64,000 nt of DNA from contig VTPC01004878.1 of NCBI GenBank assembly GCA_011009095.1, positions 94,632 through 158,631 of the forward strand. Reading direction: 5' to 3'. The stretch is from Ignelater luminosus. Taxonomy: Eukaryota > Arthropoda > Insecta > Coleoptera > Elateridae. Made by a program: the position numbers and the translations under genes. Under the pieces are notes generated by a model. The model saw only the letters and a list, made by a program, of their open reading frames with translations, did no database searches and was not told where the DNA came from. Of the stretch, positions 1 to 12,849 are shown one piece after another; position 1 is the first letter of the stretch; every line of letters begins with the position of its first letter.

Positions 1-1690
1 GCTTGCAAATAATGCAGGTGGTTCGTGTGGAGAACGTGACTCTAGCTGATGAATAATGAATTAACCCCGATACTTGAGATGATTACTCGAGCCCGGAGTC
101 GTAGTTCCGGAGATGCGCTGACCGCATAATAATCCAGACAACGTCCGTATGGTCCTTAACTAAACCGACAAGAACTCGCCGGTTTAACGCAATCGAAGAA
201 CTTCCACGACGGACTCCCGGCGTTTACACGGTGTCTATGCGGATTTCGCACCGACATCGCACTTTGCGAACTGACGGCAGATCAGGGGTATTCCACCCTG
301 CTTGCCCCTCTGGCTGTTCAAGTCACGCTATGTGCCGGAACCGCCGAAATCGAACCGAAATAGATCTGAATAATGACATAATAAGCTGTACTGCAGAGAT
401 ATGCAGATATACTGCAAGAGGTTCCAAAACAGCGGAATATGATACGCTGTTAATGCTCGTTGTCCATATAAACGCTCGTTGTAGATGACATGTGATAATC
501 GGAGTCGCTTTAACACGAGGTTCGAGCAAATTGTCAACAAACCGGAACTGATACGTCAAAATAAGACGTTTCTGTGCAGTTTCGTGGGCCCAAGAAGCGC
601 GCAACGTGATTGCACGAATAATTCGCGTCACCTACAACCCCGAGAGCTGCCATAGCATGTAACATCCTGATCGCGCCATCCTCGACATGGCACTCGACCA
701 TATCGACCTAGCACGGGCCGTTTTACCAGGATATGCCGTGCGTCCGACACAGAATATATTGCGACTTATACCGGGAGCTCGTTTTCGGTTACCCGACAAG
801 GATAGACGTAGCTAGCGGAAAGTTCGCTTCCTGCGGTAATGTATCATCAAATTGTGATTAGTTGATAACGGAATACACGACAGCCGCAACCACCTAAAGC
901 TCCGCCGCTGCCCGAAGCCACATTGCTACCCACATTTCTGTCAACTTACACATGTAATTATCGAACAGTCGGAGTTCTGAATTTCAAGTAACGCGAGGAT
1001 TAACAGTCATTTGCATTTGTAAAGGCAGAATAAAGCTACACCATGAGATCCCCACGAACAAGGTAGCGAAACACCACTTATCGTTACAAACGAACTGCGG
1101 CATTAACCAAACCAAATATCTACTTACGACAAAAGTGCTGTAAATAAAGACGCTGCGTGACTCCCAAATGGTAAATGCCACGTCCCGACTGCGAATTAGC
1201 AACAGATTACCTTAAATGGTGAGCGCTGATAAATCAAAGAGTTAAGTCGTCATGGTTAAATTGTCAATTATGTGCTCATGCCTGGAACCGTGATCGATTC
1301 ATCAATTAGCATAGACGGGTCAGAGTTTACAGATCAGTGCCTTCAAGGGCCTACCGGGCCGCGAACACCGCCGCCAACGTAGCAGAAGAATCGATGCTCA
1401 TTTAGGTACCATCGTTCGCTGTTTCATACGCCGAAGTGCTTCTTTCCACACGGCCTTCCATATTTTATTGTACAACTACATACGGAGATTCTCTACACAA
1501 TAGTCCTAACACAAAAGCTCGCACGACCGTTCAGGAAAGCTTATTTGTGTTTCCCGCAATATGATACCCGATGCGTGCGGTATCATTGAATATTATCGTC
1601 TAGCTTTACACCCAGAAATAGCATCAAAATCCTATCGACTCACGAATCTTTAAGAATTCTAGAAACCGAACGATTCAATTCTTCCTAGTC
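1..1690. other. G+C- and CpG-richer stretch, no gene recognised
   Basis: This stretch is clearly less AT-rich than the sequence after about 1,690, where the composition drops abruptly to A/T-rich runs. CpG dinucleotides are frequent. Open frames are short (up to 102 codons, minus strand, 323-631) and none resembles a known protein. No splice-flanked coding block, tandem repeat or transposon end was seen. It could be conserved non-coding or regulatory DNA, an untranslated region, or old unrecognised sequence; the sequence alone does not decide. Confidence 0.4.
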
Positions 1691-4549
1691 AGGTTTATTC
1701 GGTAAGTCGCAAATTACTAGTTTTCCACTTTAAACTTGAAAACAAACATCTTTAAATTGTTTTTGGTAGCTCCTTACAAGTGTAGAAATTTAAACAGAAA
1801 GTATCTGAAAGCTTTCGGTAAATTTCCTGGCGTGTTAAAACAAATTTTGATGACAATTATTAAAAATTAAAAACATTTTTAATTATCTAAATGAAAATTT
1901 AATTATTTAGCAAATTGATTGTGCACCACTTTTATTATCGCGTTTAATAAACCGCAAAAAATTATTTTTCCACTAAATGAAATTTTCGGTGTCAAAGTCA
2001 ATTTAAACAACAACCAGATACATATAAGCTAATTACAATTTTGATTTTAAAGCTATTGTTTTTCGTTCTTAATACCATTAGTGTAGCAATTTTAATAAAA
2101 CTTGAAAATATAAAGATGAAACCACAAAAGATCTTCAAATATAATGTTATGTAAACAATTTGTATTTAGTGCTCATTTAGGTTATATTATAAGATTGAAA
2201 ATTGAATTTTCCATCTTCTGTAAGACACATGCTAAGTGTAATCAGGAAAAAATATTTTTTGTTCCGTTCAGCAACTGTATGTTTAGATATGGAATAAGAC
2301 TCACTAGAAACTTATTTTTTGTAGGCTTTTTGTACAACTTGCGATTGGCTTGTAAGATATCGCTAAGAAGATAGAAATAAAATTCTAGGCAGGCAAGTAG
2401 CAAGAAAAATGTGTAAAATAAGCACTTAAATAGGCAATTAAAACTTCTAAAGGCATATGCTGTGACACTTTTAGACCCTGTCTAGGGTGGCTCCAGTCAA
2501 GCCTCGCTGCAATATAATACTCTTTCTTTTAATTCTTTTATAGAATCGATTAGCATTCCTTTTGTTTGAAAACGAGTCAGGTCCGCCCTTCATTAACCTT
2601 TTTAAAAAGATCTGGCTACGCTGTCCATCGGACCATTTCCGGTAACCCAAAGTCGGGTTTTGTCCTCTTTGCCTTCTTAGAGAGATAAATACAAAGATGG
2701 ACCGAGTTTTGCTATTCATTGACTCACTTAGGAATGCTAAATACAAAAAGAGGTCGGGCTCCGTCTTCTCACGAGCCACCTGCGGTGGCCCAAAATCAGG
2801 TTTTACTCTTCATTGCCTTTCTTAAAAGAGCTAAATTGCAAACATAAATCGGACTAGACCTTCCCACAGGCCACCAGCGTTTTTTTGTGATAATTTTGGC
2901 TAAGTCATGTTCTCCTTGTAAATCCTGATCTTGAATATATGTAACAGTTGTCTAGAGATGTGTAGATGCCTTTGAGGAGATTACAGAAAGGGAGATTTGT
3001 TTAGATTCTCATGTTTGATCAGTTTGTTGCTAACGAGAAGCTGGTTGAACCAGACAAACAGAAAATCAAGATAACCTGCGTCCATTTCAAACTGTTTTTA
3101 ATTTTAACTATGCACCTAAATTAATAGCTGCGCAAATGCTGAAGACGCTTTGAGTCAAATGATTACAGGCTAGCCAATGTGTTTCATTCTGGCTACTGAA
3201 AGAAAACAGTCAAACACACACACATCTTTATTATCTAGATCAACGTTATTTTCTTTGCGTGACTATTTTTTAGCAACTACCATTTTTCCCATTGTATATT
3301 TTTACTATCTGGCCTATAACTTCGTATAGATGTCATTGAAAGACACTTCTAGTTATGAATGGAAGTCAAATCTTGTGGAATTAACAATAGGATAAAAGAA
3401 AACTTTTTGAAAAGTATAAATTAGTTCTATCAAACTATTGGAAATTCTAACAAATCGTTTTAGGGCGAAGTCAATTTGTTTAATCATTCTAGTCTTTTTC
3501 AACACTTTGGAAGTGTTTTTCTTCATCTTAATACATTTTTTGAATAAATCAGTTCTTTTGCCCGACGTTTGCTTTTGCTCACTTAATTGTAACTGTCAAA
3601 AGCTCGTTTAACCATCCAAATTTTGTTTTATCATTTAGATATTGATCTTAGATTGTTAGATAATTAGTTTTGCTATTGTTTGGCTAGTGGGTCATTCATT
3701 ATCGATATTCCTGAAACTCGCTAAAAGTGTTCTTTCAAAAAATAAAAGCAGAAAAGGTTTTTTTAGTATTTACAAGCAACTAAAATTTTCCACATTTTTG
3801 AAATCAAAAACAAAAAAAAACTTTTGTTTTTTAGCCATATCATTTTACTAGATTTCCCAAAAATGTTTATATTTCATTTCAAATGATTTTGAGCCTCTTA
3901 CCATTCTTATTATAACAGACCAAACCAGATCTTGTTATCTGTTTAAAGATAGAGACTTAAAAGAGAAGTCAAAAAACTTTGATATCTTGTAAGTGACAGA
4001 AAAACTTTTTCTGAAGTTCTAGAGTTTTAAAAAATTCGGAGATTGTCAGATCGTTTTGACAAGGAATAAATAATTTTGCACATTTAATAGACAGGCAGTT
4101 TCTTTTTGTTTTATGATAGTTCTTGTGTCTTATATTTTGGTTTGACGAGTTACGTGTAAGTTTTGCTTGGTTTTTGGATGTTTGATCGTGTTTTTTCTGT
4201 AAACAGCCTTGGTTACAAGTCCTAAATAGTTATCCTGCTTTGTACTTGGTATTATTTAAGATTTATCTGCTACTAAATTGTTATATCGTCAACTTTACTT
4301 GAATATTACCTTGCAATTCTGCTGACGCTCTGCATCTAGTGCTCTCCTGGGTAAATAACTTTTTTCTTCCATATGTTCATTGCTTTTATAATTAGTGTAT
4401 TTGGATAATAGGTTTATGAGACTCTTAAGTTACATAAAATACGTTTTGAGCTGAGTTGAGCTAAATTTGATCACTTGGGTTTGGATCTCCTTTACGAAAG
4501 GTTTTTTTTGCTCACTTTATTTCGGTATCGTGTTGGTAGCTATTCTATT
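1691..4549. other. AT-rich non-coding stretch
   Basis: This is AT-rich DNA with no credible coding region. A 76-codon frame (2144-2374, +) and a 102-codon frame (2471-2779, -) have no family resemblance and are best read as chance. The only internal structure seen is the diverged tandem repeat at about 2,641-2,880 and a short CA run near 3,209. Confidence 0.5.
2641..2880. repeat. Diverged tandem repeat, period about 143 bp
   Basis: The segment starting GGTAACCCAAAGTCGGGTTT at 2,641 recurs in diverged form from 2,784 (GGTGGCCCAAAATCAGGTTT). Both copies run through a matching cttyattgcctt-like tract and an ataaatacaaa-like tract. Roughly two units are visible. A shorter internal resemblance (taaatacaaa followed by GGTCGG/GGACCG) suggests an older sub-repeat. 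No protein or element family was recognised. Confidence 0.4.
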
Positions 4550-5236
4550 AAAAACTTAATTTCTTCCTTGAGTTTTATTTTGTACTCGGTTCTATAAAAA
4601 TGTTTGTCTAGGCCAATTTGGATAAATCTTTAGTGGCAATTTGTGAAGGTTTTACTTGTTTGTACTATATATTGATGTTGTTAAATCTACAAAGTTCTAA
4701 TTTTTGCTTCTTTGGGAGTTCTGGTACCCAATAAGCAATTTTGCTTATAAACAACTTTCTTTTGAATTAATTCTAAGATTACTTTTGGGTTTCACTGGTT
4801 TGATGATTTTAGTTCCTTCAACTCCGAGATTTTATCTTTTGGATGTTTTTGCTTACTACAGAGAATGACTGGCTAGGAAAATTTGTTATTTAACTGAACT
4901 TCTAGTTTTGTCGGGGATGACATCAAGTTTTTCCTAAACAGCGCCAACTATAAAAAATTGTAAAAATAAAGATTTCCTGCATTAACACCCTTTTAAAGAT
5001 TTTATCCCAATAGCTGAAAAGACTTGTAGCAAAGACTTTAAACACTCTGTATCTTGAAAATCAAGCGTTTATGGGTTTAACCTCATATAACAAAGTACAC
5101 TTATTTTTCGTGTTTTCCATCTACTAAAGTTATCAGGTTTAAGACTTGAACACCCTGTATATACAAGCTATTTTAGTTTTCATTTTCTCTTTTGATGAAA
5201 TTTATTATAACAATTTAATTTAAGAAGTAATTATGA
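4550..5236. repeat. Interspersed repeat, copy 1 (paired with 14,441-15,170)
   Basis: This block matches 14,441-15,170 in the same orientation over nearly its whole length, with scattered substitutions and a segment of about 50 bp present only in the other copy. Both start at AAAAACTTAATTTCTTC and end near AATTTAAGAAGT(A/G)ATTATGAA. In the second copy the block lies just upstream (in minus-strand sense) of the repeat-encoded protein fossil at 12,850-14,400. It is therefore probably the upstream part of the same unassigned mobile element, here without its downstream coding region. A CACCCTGTATATAC motif lies near its end. Confidence 0.75.
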
Positions 5237-6799
5237 AACAAGCTACATATATTCAGTTAAAATGAGTAACAACTACAGACTCTGGATAAATTGAATTTCA
5301 TTTGTTTTTTAAGGTATCTAATAAAATACTAAATTGAAAAAAAAACTTATCATTTCTATAAGCATATTGAGGAAAAAACGGTTAATCAAATATTGAATAA
5401 AGATTTAAATATAACAAAAAAGATTTCTTCTTTTTACGCTTTTATTTATATAATAAGACTTGTCTGAAAAACTGAATATTATTTCCGTTTGAGGTTTCCG
5501 TTTGATTTGCTAAACTAAATCCGAATTAAGGATTAATAATACCGTTACGAACCGTAATATTCTGTCAAGTCGGCATAAGCATATTTAATCTGCTTTATTA
5601 AGAGAAATATACATGAACATAGGTAAACACATCTTTTTGTAATATTAATGATTTCATTTTGTCTTATTTTGTATACTAAACGCATGGTTGTTGAATTTCT
5701 AGTAGATTTATTTTGCTGACAGATTTTCGAAACCTAAGAATTTGAAAATTTAAGATCTTGGAATTATTCCGATATAAAAACTAATTATATCTATAAAATT
5801 TGAATATACAAGAAGAAATGTACAGGGTGGTCCCAAATACTCTATTTCTATTGTTGGTGAGTAAAGAAAAAAGAATATTTTACACCACACATAACTGATG
5901 TTGGCAAGGTACCCATTGAATTACCTTGTTGTTTGTAGTAAAACTTGTAGCAGTAAGAATATATGATATAATATAACAAGGCTTTATAGATTTTTTGAGT
6001 CATAGGTTTAATGAATGTAGAGATCACGATAAAAAATCTTTTACCCTAAAGCGATTTACAATAACGGTTGAAAGTTGTAAACAGTTTGTGTTAATGAAGG
6101 ATGGTTTGTAACGTAATAATCAAACAGTTAATTAGAGTAAAACACGAGGATAAGGATTTACGCTACAGGCATAAGCTGCATGTATAGTTAAGTCTTTGTT
6201 GTTTTCAATAAAATTCAGTAATGCACATTAAGTATTGAAGTTGGATTGGCTATTATATCAAAGAATCTAAATCTAATACGTAGACTACACAGAGTAGTCC
6301 AGAAACGCAAATCTAAACTAAAACACCTTATGTAATCGAGAATAATTTTAGAAAGTACAAACAGTCTGTAACAACAACTTTTCTCAGTAGCATTTTCTAG
6401 CGTTTCTACAAATAACAGACTGTTGCGACAAGAAAACTTTTTAAACCGATTACGTGAAAGTTGTTTATTTGCTGCTAGAAGTTTCGTCACAAAACGACGC
6501 TGTAAGCCGTTAAACAGTCGGTAAATTCAATGTTTATTTAGGAAAAAGCCAAATTGGAAAATAATACCGACGCACTCAAAGAGACTAGGCAGTAAGTCGT
6601 CTAAAACTCAGCTTTGGGTGTATTTGTGTACTAGTTAGAGGTTCACCAAAAGAGTGTATTCATCTGGTTTCTACTTGGTTGAATGGTTTGGTGGCTAGCT
6701 CTTTGACATTAGTATCACCATCCAAATCCATCATCATCTTCCAACCTCTAATCAACGACACTGAACTTCTCAATTACCTCTATTGCAACCATCATCACC
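5237..6799. other. AT-rich non-coding stretch
   Basis: No gene was recognised. The stretch contains one TACAGGGTG motif at 5,821. A 91-codon minus frame at 6,215-6,490 has no family resemblance. Toward the right end the DNA becomes richer in C on the plus strand (CATCATCACCATCATC near 6,790) as it enters the LINE fossil. Confidence 0.4.
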
Positions 6800-7920
6800 A
6801 TCATCTACAGAACATCACCTCTACACAACTAGCACAGCACCGCATCTTGACGGCTCAGAAATCTTCCCAAGAATCCAATATAATCCAAAGCGATTGTATA
6901 GTCGCCTACCTCCAAAGCAAAACCAATGTCTTCGCCGAAGTCTTGAAAGAAATTAGTCAAACTCGCGATGATCGCTTGTTTGATACTCAGCTAGGACGTT
7001 CGCCTCAACCCAGGCAACCCTGCTTTCAAGTTTCCCTGCTGGAATCCGCCAGCCTCCAGCAAGACATTATAAGTCTAATCCTCAAAAAAAAATAGTTAAA
7101 GCTTTAGAATCCGTCAAGAATTTCATCCCGAAAAACAATTCTCTTACTGAAACACCCCTCCGCCATCTGCTACCTGCTGCCATCATCCTTTCTTACCCCC
7201 ACATTCAAATGCTGTCTTCGATTCAATCACTTCTTCAGCGCTTGGAAGTAGACAACAGCTGTCATGATTTACAACTCGATAAACCACCCACCGATTCAGC
7301 ATCATACAGATCCACCGCCTTCTCCGAGATCATGAGAAAAGTTCATTCTTTCTCTGCAGTTATTTATCTTTGACTCCACGACAACCGCCCTGTGGATAAC
7401 GCTTTAAAGCTTCATCAAGGGATCTAAAATCCTGCGTTTAAACTCGGTTCCAAACATGGAAAAATAAGGCAAAAAAAGTCCACTTGGAACTATGGTCTTA
7501 CCCCTTCAACTTTTACTTACACGCTGAGATAGAGCCATAAACTAAAGCACGTGGTTCAGCATGCGGCTGTATTCCACGAATGTTAGTACGCACCTACAAA
7601 ACCTTCATCAGACCAGCGATTAATTATCGATTTGCAATTTTTGCCATCGTGTCTCTATATGTAATTGTCAGACTCCAACAGAAGGAAAAGGCTATCTGCA
7701 GGATGATTCTCCGCTTGAAACGTTCTTGATCTTCAGAATACAACATCCACTTCCACACAGGAAATCCAGAAAGAAATTCAAACACTCGCCCTCTGTCTTC
7801 GTGAGACGTGCTAAAACCAACAGCGAGAAATTGCTATTCGTGCTGTTGTCGGATTACCAAAAAGCTTATGGGCCAAAAAAAGGACTCTTAAAAATGGCTT
7901 AGATTAATCTCCATATAGTT
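6800..7920 (+). mobile_element. Decayed Jockey-like LINE fragment (reverse transcriptase region)
   Basis: This is a fossil of a non-LTR retrotransposon second open reading frame, plus strand. After about 7,090 one frame gives a stretch resembling the reverse transcriptase fingers (PLRHLLPAAIILSYPHIQML), followed near 7,270 by a DKPPTDSASYRSTAF-like match to the conserved KPGKPP..SYRPI block. The palm and YADD segments seem to be missing. The text resumes near 7,585 with RTYKTFIRPAINYRFAIFAI, the LINE motif downstream of the RT (YK..IRP...YG), then LQQKEKAICRMILRLKRS. The frame changes several times and contains stops. The preceding open frame of 138 codons (6,679-7,095) overlaps it and may be an out-of-frame remnant. 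It is inactive; the clade call is from remembered motifs. Confidence 0.7.
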
Positions 7921-8277
7921 GAAGTAATGATATCAACCTTTTGGAGTGTTTAAAGAGCATTTTCTTAAAGAACTCACTCAATTTTAGGCCCACACTTGAC
8001 CAATGTAATTAGTCCAGGTAACACTCATTAATAAAATCTAAATCTGTAAATTCTGGGTTAGATAGCATCATTATAGTTGGACTCTGAAGAAAAATACTCC
8101 TTAATTGTTATTACCCGCTTGGTTGGACTATAGTATATCCGGATGTTGAATCTGATGACAGATGTTATACCAATAGAAAGATTAGACCAAGAAAAGTCCA
8201 ATTATACCAAATTTAAGTGGCACAATGACCGGGACAAAAATAATAAAGTATCAAGTTTAACCTGGAAGACTATGGGT
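7921..8277. other. Non-coding spacer
   Basis: AT-rich DNA between the LINE fossil and the CCTAA-bearing repeat. No gene or repeat was recognised. Confidence 0.4.
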
Positions 8278-8640
8278 GTGCATTGTTTTCTACGCAAAAC
8301 TTGTTGAAATTGAACAAAATAACAAGTTCAGCCTAACCTAACCTAACATAGCTTAATAATTCTGAGTTAGATTGGTTTGTCTTGCAAGTTTCGTCGTGTC
8401 TATGCTGACACCAAAACAATACCTCCTTGATAAAAGAATTTAACCTGACAAAACATCCACACGACTGAACACTTTAGAGCTAATAAAGAGATACTTTAGG
8501 ACCAAAGGAAGAAAGAGTTGAAACAATTTTCCTAAAATTTGAAATTTCTTTGTAAAAATGCCAGATCAGCAACACAAACTTAAAGAAAAACTAAGACAAA
8601 AATTAGGTTAGGTTAGACTAGGTTATATTAGCTGATGTTA
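8278..8640. repeat. CCTAA-bearing MITE-like repeat, disrupted copy
   Basis: The left part (TGCATTGTTTTCTACGCAAA onward, then TTGAACAAAATAAC and CCTAACCTAACCTAACATA) matches the left arm of the element at 38,531-38,711. The right part (AAAGAAAAACTAAGACAAAA then TTAGGTTAGGTTAG, 8,581-8,640) matches its right half. About 200 bp of unrelated sequence lies between. The CCTAA/TTAGG runs face each other as inverted repeats. They are three or fewer perfect units, so this is not a telomere array. Confidence 0.55.
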
Positions 8641-9960
8641 GACTGAGTTCCATTGCAGAATTAAGGCGTAATTGCCTCAAAAGTAAAAAAACTGTTGTCC
8701 GCCCAAGGGCAAGACGAAATATAACGAAGGCGAACTCAAATGTATTATATGAGCCCTACTCGTCTCAAAGAGCAATTCTACATAAAGCAATTGTTCGAGC
8801 GAAAGAGACTAACTGACAAAAGTGTCTTATGGGGCAAGGTTGCCAAATTATCATGAAAAACTAAAGAGCAAAGTCGACCTAGATGACCATAATCAAGCAA
8901 TTACTGAAGTGATACAGAAGCTATTTTCCGAAAACAACGTTTACAATTGGAATACACTTATCCCACAGGAAGATCCACAACAAGAGGATAGGCATACATA
9001 TAATACAAAATATGGAAAAATTGCATACAGCTATAAAGAAAATGAAAAAATCTTAGTAACAAACCATATGGCCTATATTATTGAGGTCTTAAATAAACGA
9101 GTAATAAACAGACAACTTTCCCTAAAACCTGAACCTAAACAACAAAATGAAGGGACAACGTATCGGCCCATGTGTGTCTTAAATGCGCTAAGCAAGTTAT
9201 ATGACCGCCTGATTGCGACAAGTACAACGAATGATATGAAGGATAGGCAAATGGAATTGTGTCCAAAGTAATTTAGCGTTAAAATATTAATACCAAACAT
9301 TATGCGTACAGGGATCTATGTTTAATGGTATCCATAGATATAAAAGATACCTTTAATTCGGTACCCTGGCGAGGAATTGTCGACAATTTAAGAAAAGAAC
9401 TTCGGTATATCTGGTCAAGCTAACAGCTAGCTACTTTAGCGAATGTACTGGAGCCCACCTTGTGAAACATATACTTTAATGGCCTTTTGGAAATAGAAGT
9501 ACCTGAAGGAGTAGATATTGTAGCATACGCCGATGACTTGGTTCTAATAATCAGGGATAGAAACAAGACTTAGCTTAAGGAAACTGCAGACAGAGTCAGA
9601 CAGTGATTGAAAGGCAAAGGCCTACAAAACAAATGGTATAGTACTAATCGCACGTAGGTAAATTACAAGAGTAACAGTAGAATCAGACGATCTCACACTA
9701 CATCTGTATATACTACAGAAGCTTTAAAATATGTCAATGAGCTCCTATGTAAATAAACTAATAGAACACTTAGAAGTCCAAGAAGACTGATGCCCAATAT
9801 AACAGGACCAGCCTTTTGTAAAACACAAATTCTTGCCTCTGTAGTTTTCTGCTATTATCTTATACATTGCTCTAGTATGGAAGAGCAAATCAATATAACA
9901 AGATTCTAAAAAATCTCTAACGAAAGCTACTAATTAAAGTATGCTAGGCATATAAGACTG
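8641..9960 (+). mobile_element. Decayed R1/I-like LINE fragment (reverse transcriptase)
   Basis: A plus-strand non-LTR retrotransposon fossil. A 149-codon open frame at 8,822-9,271 carries VTNHMAYIIEVLNKRVI and then TYRPMCVLNALSKLYDRLI (near 9,160-9,210), the RT block seen in R1- and I-type elements as YRPICLL...GKLYERLI. Downstream, in other frames, come DIKDTFNSVPWRGIVDNL (near 9,340-9,390), which matches D...AFNSV.W, and VPEGVDIVAYADDLVLII with the catalytic YADD at 9,526-9,537. The region between 8,690 and 8,822 resembles the usual spacer ahead of the RT (HKAIVRAKET). Frameshifts and stops are scattered, and the 5' end with the endonuclease is missing. The R1-type assignment is from motif memory and is less certain than the LINE call. 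Confidence 0.8.
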
Positions 9961-12555
9961 AAGCCCTACATGTCAGTTGCAATTTATCAATCGGCCTGCT
10001 AATTGAAGAAAGATATGCTATCTATAATAAGGAAGACTGAAGACCCAAAAAAAGAAATTAGAGCAGCCATCTGGTACGTACGTACTTATGACAAAGAGTA
10101 CTAATCTACCCATCTTCACTCTTCTCGTGTAAAAAGACTTATTTAAGTTTAGTTTTGTATGTAAACAAATTTTTGTCAAAAGGATGGATAAAATCGATTT
10201 ATGCGAATGTTGTGTTGAAAATGTATGGTTTTTTTCCAATGGATTACATTAGTGTAGCCAGTTAGCAGAAACTTGATATAAACCACATTAAATCATCAGA
10301 TTTACTGCTATTTGTGCATGTTTTATTTATAGAGCGCAATGGAAATAGTTGAAAAAATAAATGTTGCGTGAATACTTTAGAATCAAATCGAATTTTCATT
10401 TTATATTGAAATTATAGTGAAAACTGTAAGCAGAAGGGCAGTTTATCATGGTTATAAAAATAATAAATACTGGTAATATCAATTAACTCTGTCGACTTTA
10501 CAATTTTTATTTTTTAATCCGACGGCGACAAATTAAAGAAATTTGTACATTTATTTCAAAACAAAATGAAAGTAAAAAAAAAGTTTTTGAATAAGAATAC
10601 GCTTGATCAAGTCTTTACAGGTTGTCGAAAGAATGTGAGTTCAATCTCTAAAGCTATTTCAACTTTTACAGTGTTACTTAAAATAAATAGAGTTGTACTT
10701 TTTTGCTTTATTGCGAATTTCCAAATTGTACTGTTACAGGTAATAAAAGAAAGATGACACTAGCTAGATTTAAAGTCACCTACAGTTTGTTAATAAGAAT
10801 CTGGGTGAACACTATTTCCTTATTTTCAAATCATTTAAGTAACTGATAGAAAGTTCTAATATCCATTGTGGGAACAACTCGGTTTATCCTGAAACTAGGT
10901 GTTGTAGTAACGTAATGTCCACGAATGACTCGTTGAACTAATCTCTGAACTAGTTTTATTTAGAGCTAACCCTACTTTGGTTATATTTCTGTAGTATATC
11001 AGAGAATTAAAAAAATATCAAATGTACTGGAAAATTGAAAATCAAACGAATGAAATAAATTGGTACACCTACATCTATTGCAATATATGTTGAGATAATT
11101 AATTAATAATAATTAATATACACACTTGTTGTTGGAATGTTTATCAATTTTTTTAAAGGTAAAAGCAGTTTTTATATAATATACCAAACTGTATGATGTG
11201 AAAAACAATTTTCAACCCCTTTCTTTCTACTTGTTTTATTACTTTTTCATACAACTGGCAACAACAATACACACTACATTAAATAAACTTTACAATTGTT
11301 TTGATTTCTGCACAAAAATATAAAAAGTAGAGAAAAGAAAAAACAACAACTGTATAAAGTAAAATTTTACAAATAAGAAATACAGAATTTAATTTTATCA
11401 AGTAGTGTTCTTGTCAGGTTATAAAAACAAAATTTCAAAAGCAAAACTGGATCATTATATTTTATATGTCTGAAAAATATGAAACGGAATTACGGAAAAC
11501 ACCTGCTTTAATATTTAAAAAACAATTACTTTGCAAACTAATTATTTTTTACGAGCAACTTTACACATTTATAATTTCACGCCCTTAAATGTTCTTTTTA
11601 GTTTTATATTTTTCACGAATAAACCGTTATCGTGATTAACGGTGAGAAAAAATGACAAAATAAGTAATGCCGGAGATATTTTTCCTGGTAATTAATGAAA
11701 ATGGGAACTACTTGCATACCTGCTATGTTTTAAAAGCAAAAGTTTTGTTTAGAGTTACATTAATTAGTTTTAGCACATACAGGGTGAACTTTCTAATGTG
11801 AATCGATCTTTATGCAGTTTTCTTAATTAAATTCTGTGTTTTTACTCTCTTTCCCAGCTTGTCATGTCAAAAAAGCAAAACTTTATTTAATAACACAAAA
11901 TCTTGGTTTTTGCTACACGCTGCAGATAAAATACAGATAAGAAATTCAGCAACGAAAGATAAGAATTTTTCTAAAACGATCAGAAATATTTTAGAAAAAC
12001 CAACCAAACTGACAATAAAATTTGTTGCATTTTTCAAAATTAAAAACTGTACTGCCTTTCGAAAAGTGAAATGCGCAAAGAAAAATTTAAAATTTTATGG
12101 ACTGATATTGATTTTGAAATGGGCATCCTATCTGCAAACAATCTTGAGATTTGATTCTCGGAAATTTCTTTTTATGGAAATCAGTTGGATGTTATTATAA
12201 GACATTGTCCCTGGCATCTTTAAACTTGTGCATCGAAAAACCATCAGTATGGGCAACATTCAGCAACTATTCTGATACCTCCACGCACAGATTGTCAAAA
12301 CATCCTGTATGTATTTAAAAACATTTCAAGAAGAAAATGGATTTAATACCCGGAAAAGCAACTGGAAATGATATATTCATCGTAAGTCATTCTAGGAAAG
12401 GTAAGGTTAAAGACGGGATAACAGGTAGTCAAATGCTATGAAATATATACAGGAGACAAAAAATGAAACGTGGTATTCAGCAGAAAACATAAAATAAGTT
12501 TTTTCCCGATCAAGCTCGTTTTCGAGATATTTTAGTTTGTGTCAATTTTTAGATA
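9961..12555. other. AT-rich non-coding stretch
   Basis: No supported gene. Frames of up to 113 codons (11,859-12,200, +) are lysine- and phenylalanine-rich and look like AT-biased chance translation. A TACAGGGTG motif at 11,778 and a TACAGGATG variant in opposite orientation near 12,303 bracket about 530 bp, which may be a decayed repeat unit; evidence is limited to the two short ends. Confidence 0.35.
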
Positions 12556-12559
12556 AAAC

Positions 12560-12840
12560 AATAAGTCATGGAAGTCAAGTCACAACAAAAGGTATCAATA
12601 CTTAACTAAAACTATTTTTAACTATCAGACATGGTGATTATGTTACGGAACAGAATGTGGTACCTGCATGATAGCACACTGTGATATGTGCAAAGATAAG
12701 TTGTTGAGTGACTCAATAATAATTTTAATAAACGAGGTCTAGTCTAGTGACCTGCAAGGTCTCCAGATATGAATCCATTGTATTTTTATTTTTGTATCAC
12801 TGCGCAATGGTTTCCGAGTCCTGATTTTTTGGCCAAAATT
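12560..12840 (+). pseudogene. Decayed Tc1/mariner-superfamily transposase fragment
   Basis: Near the right end one frame reads PARSPDMNPLYFYF (12,751-12,792), with a stop where the family has tryptophan. This matches the WPARSPDLNPLDFFLWG block containing the last catalytic acidic residue of an insect multi-copy DDE transposase type. Upstream in the same sense, MWYLHDSTL and VVE.LNNNFNKRGLV match the segment holding the second catalytic aspartate (HDGAP...) and the following FLN..FP.RWIGRGG. Several stops and frame changes are present. No terminal inverted repeats were found. The superfamily is secure; the exact family is not. Confidence 0.6.
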
Positions 12841-12849
12841 AATAAAATT

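Noticed and set aside
323-631. 102-codon minus-strand frame in the G+C-richer left end
   Set aside because: Stops are rarer in less AT-rich DNA. The opposite strand is also open here and neither translation resembles a protein family.
6785-6815. CATCATCACCATCATC read as a histidine-rich metal-binding protein
   Set aside because: The run lies at the start of a broken LINE; the histidine run is a by-product of a CAT/CAC microsatellite.
8331-8617. CCTAACCTAACCTAA and TTAGGTTAGG as a telomere or fusion site
   Set aside because: Only two to three perfect units on each side, and the same words sit in matching positions of a second repeat copy at 38.6 kb, so they belong to an interspersed element.
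11859-12200. 113-codon plus-strand frame rich in lysine and phenylalanine
   Set aside because: Composition is what AT-rich DNA gives by chance, with no recognisable motif.
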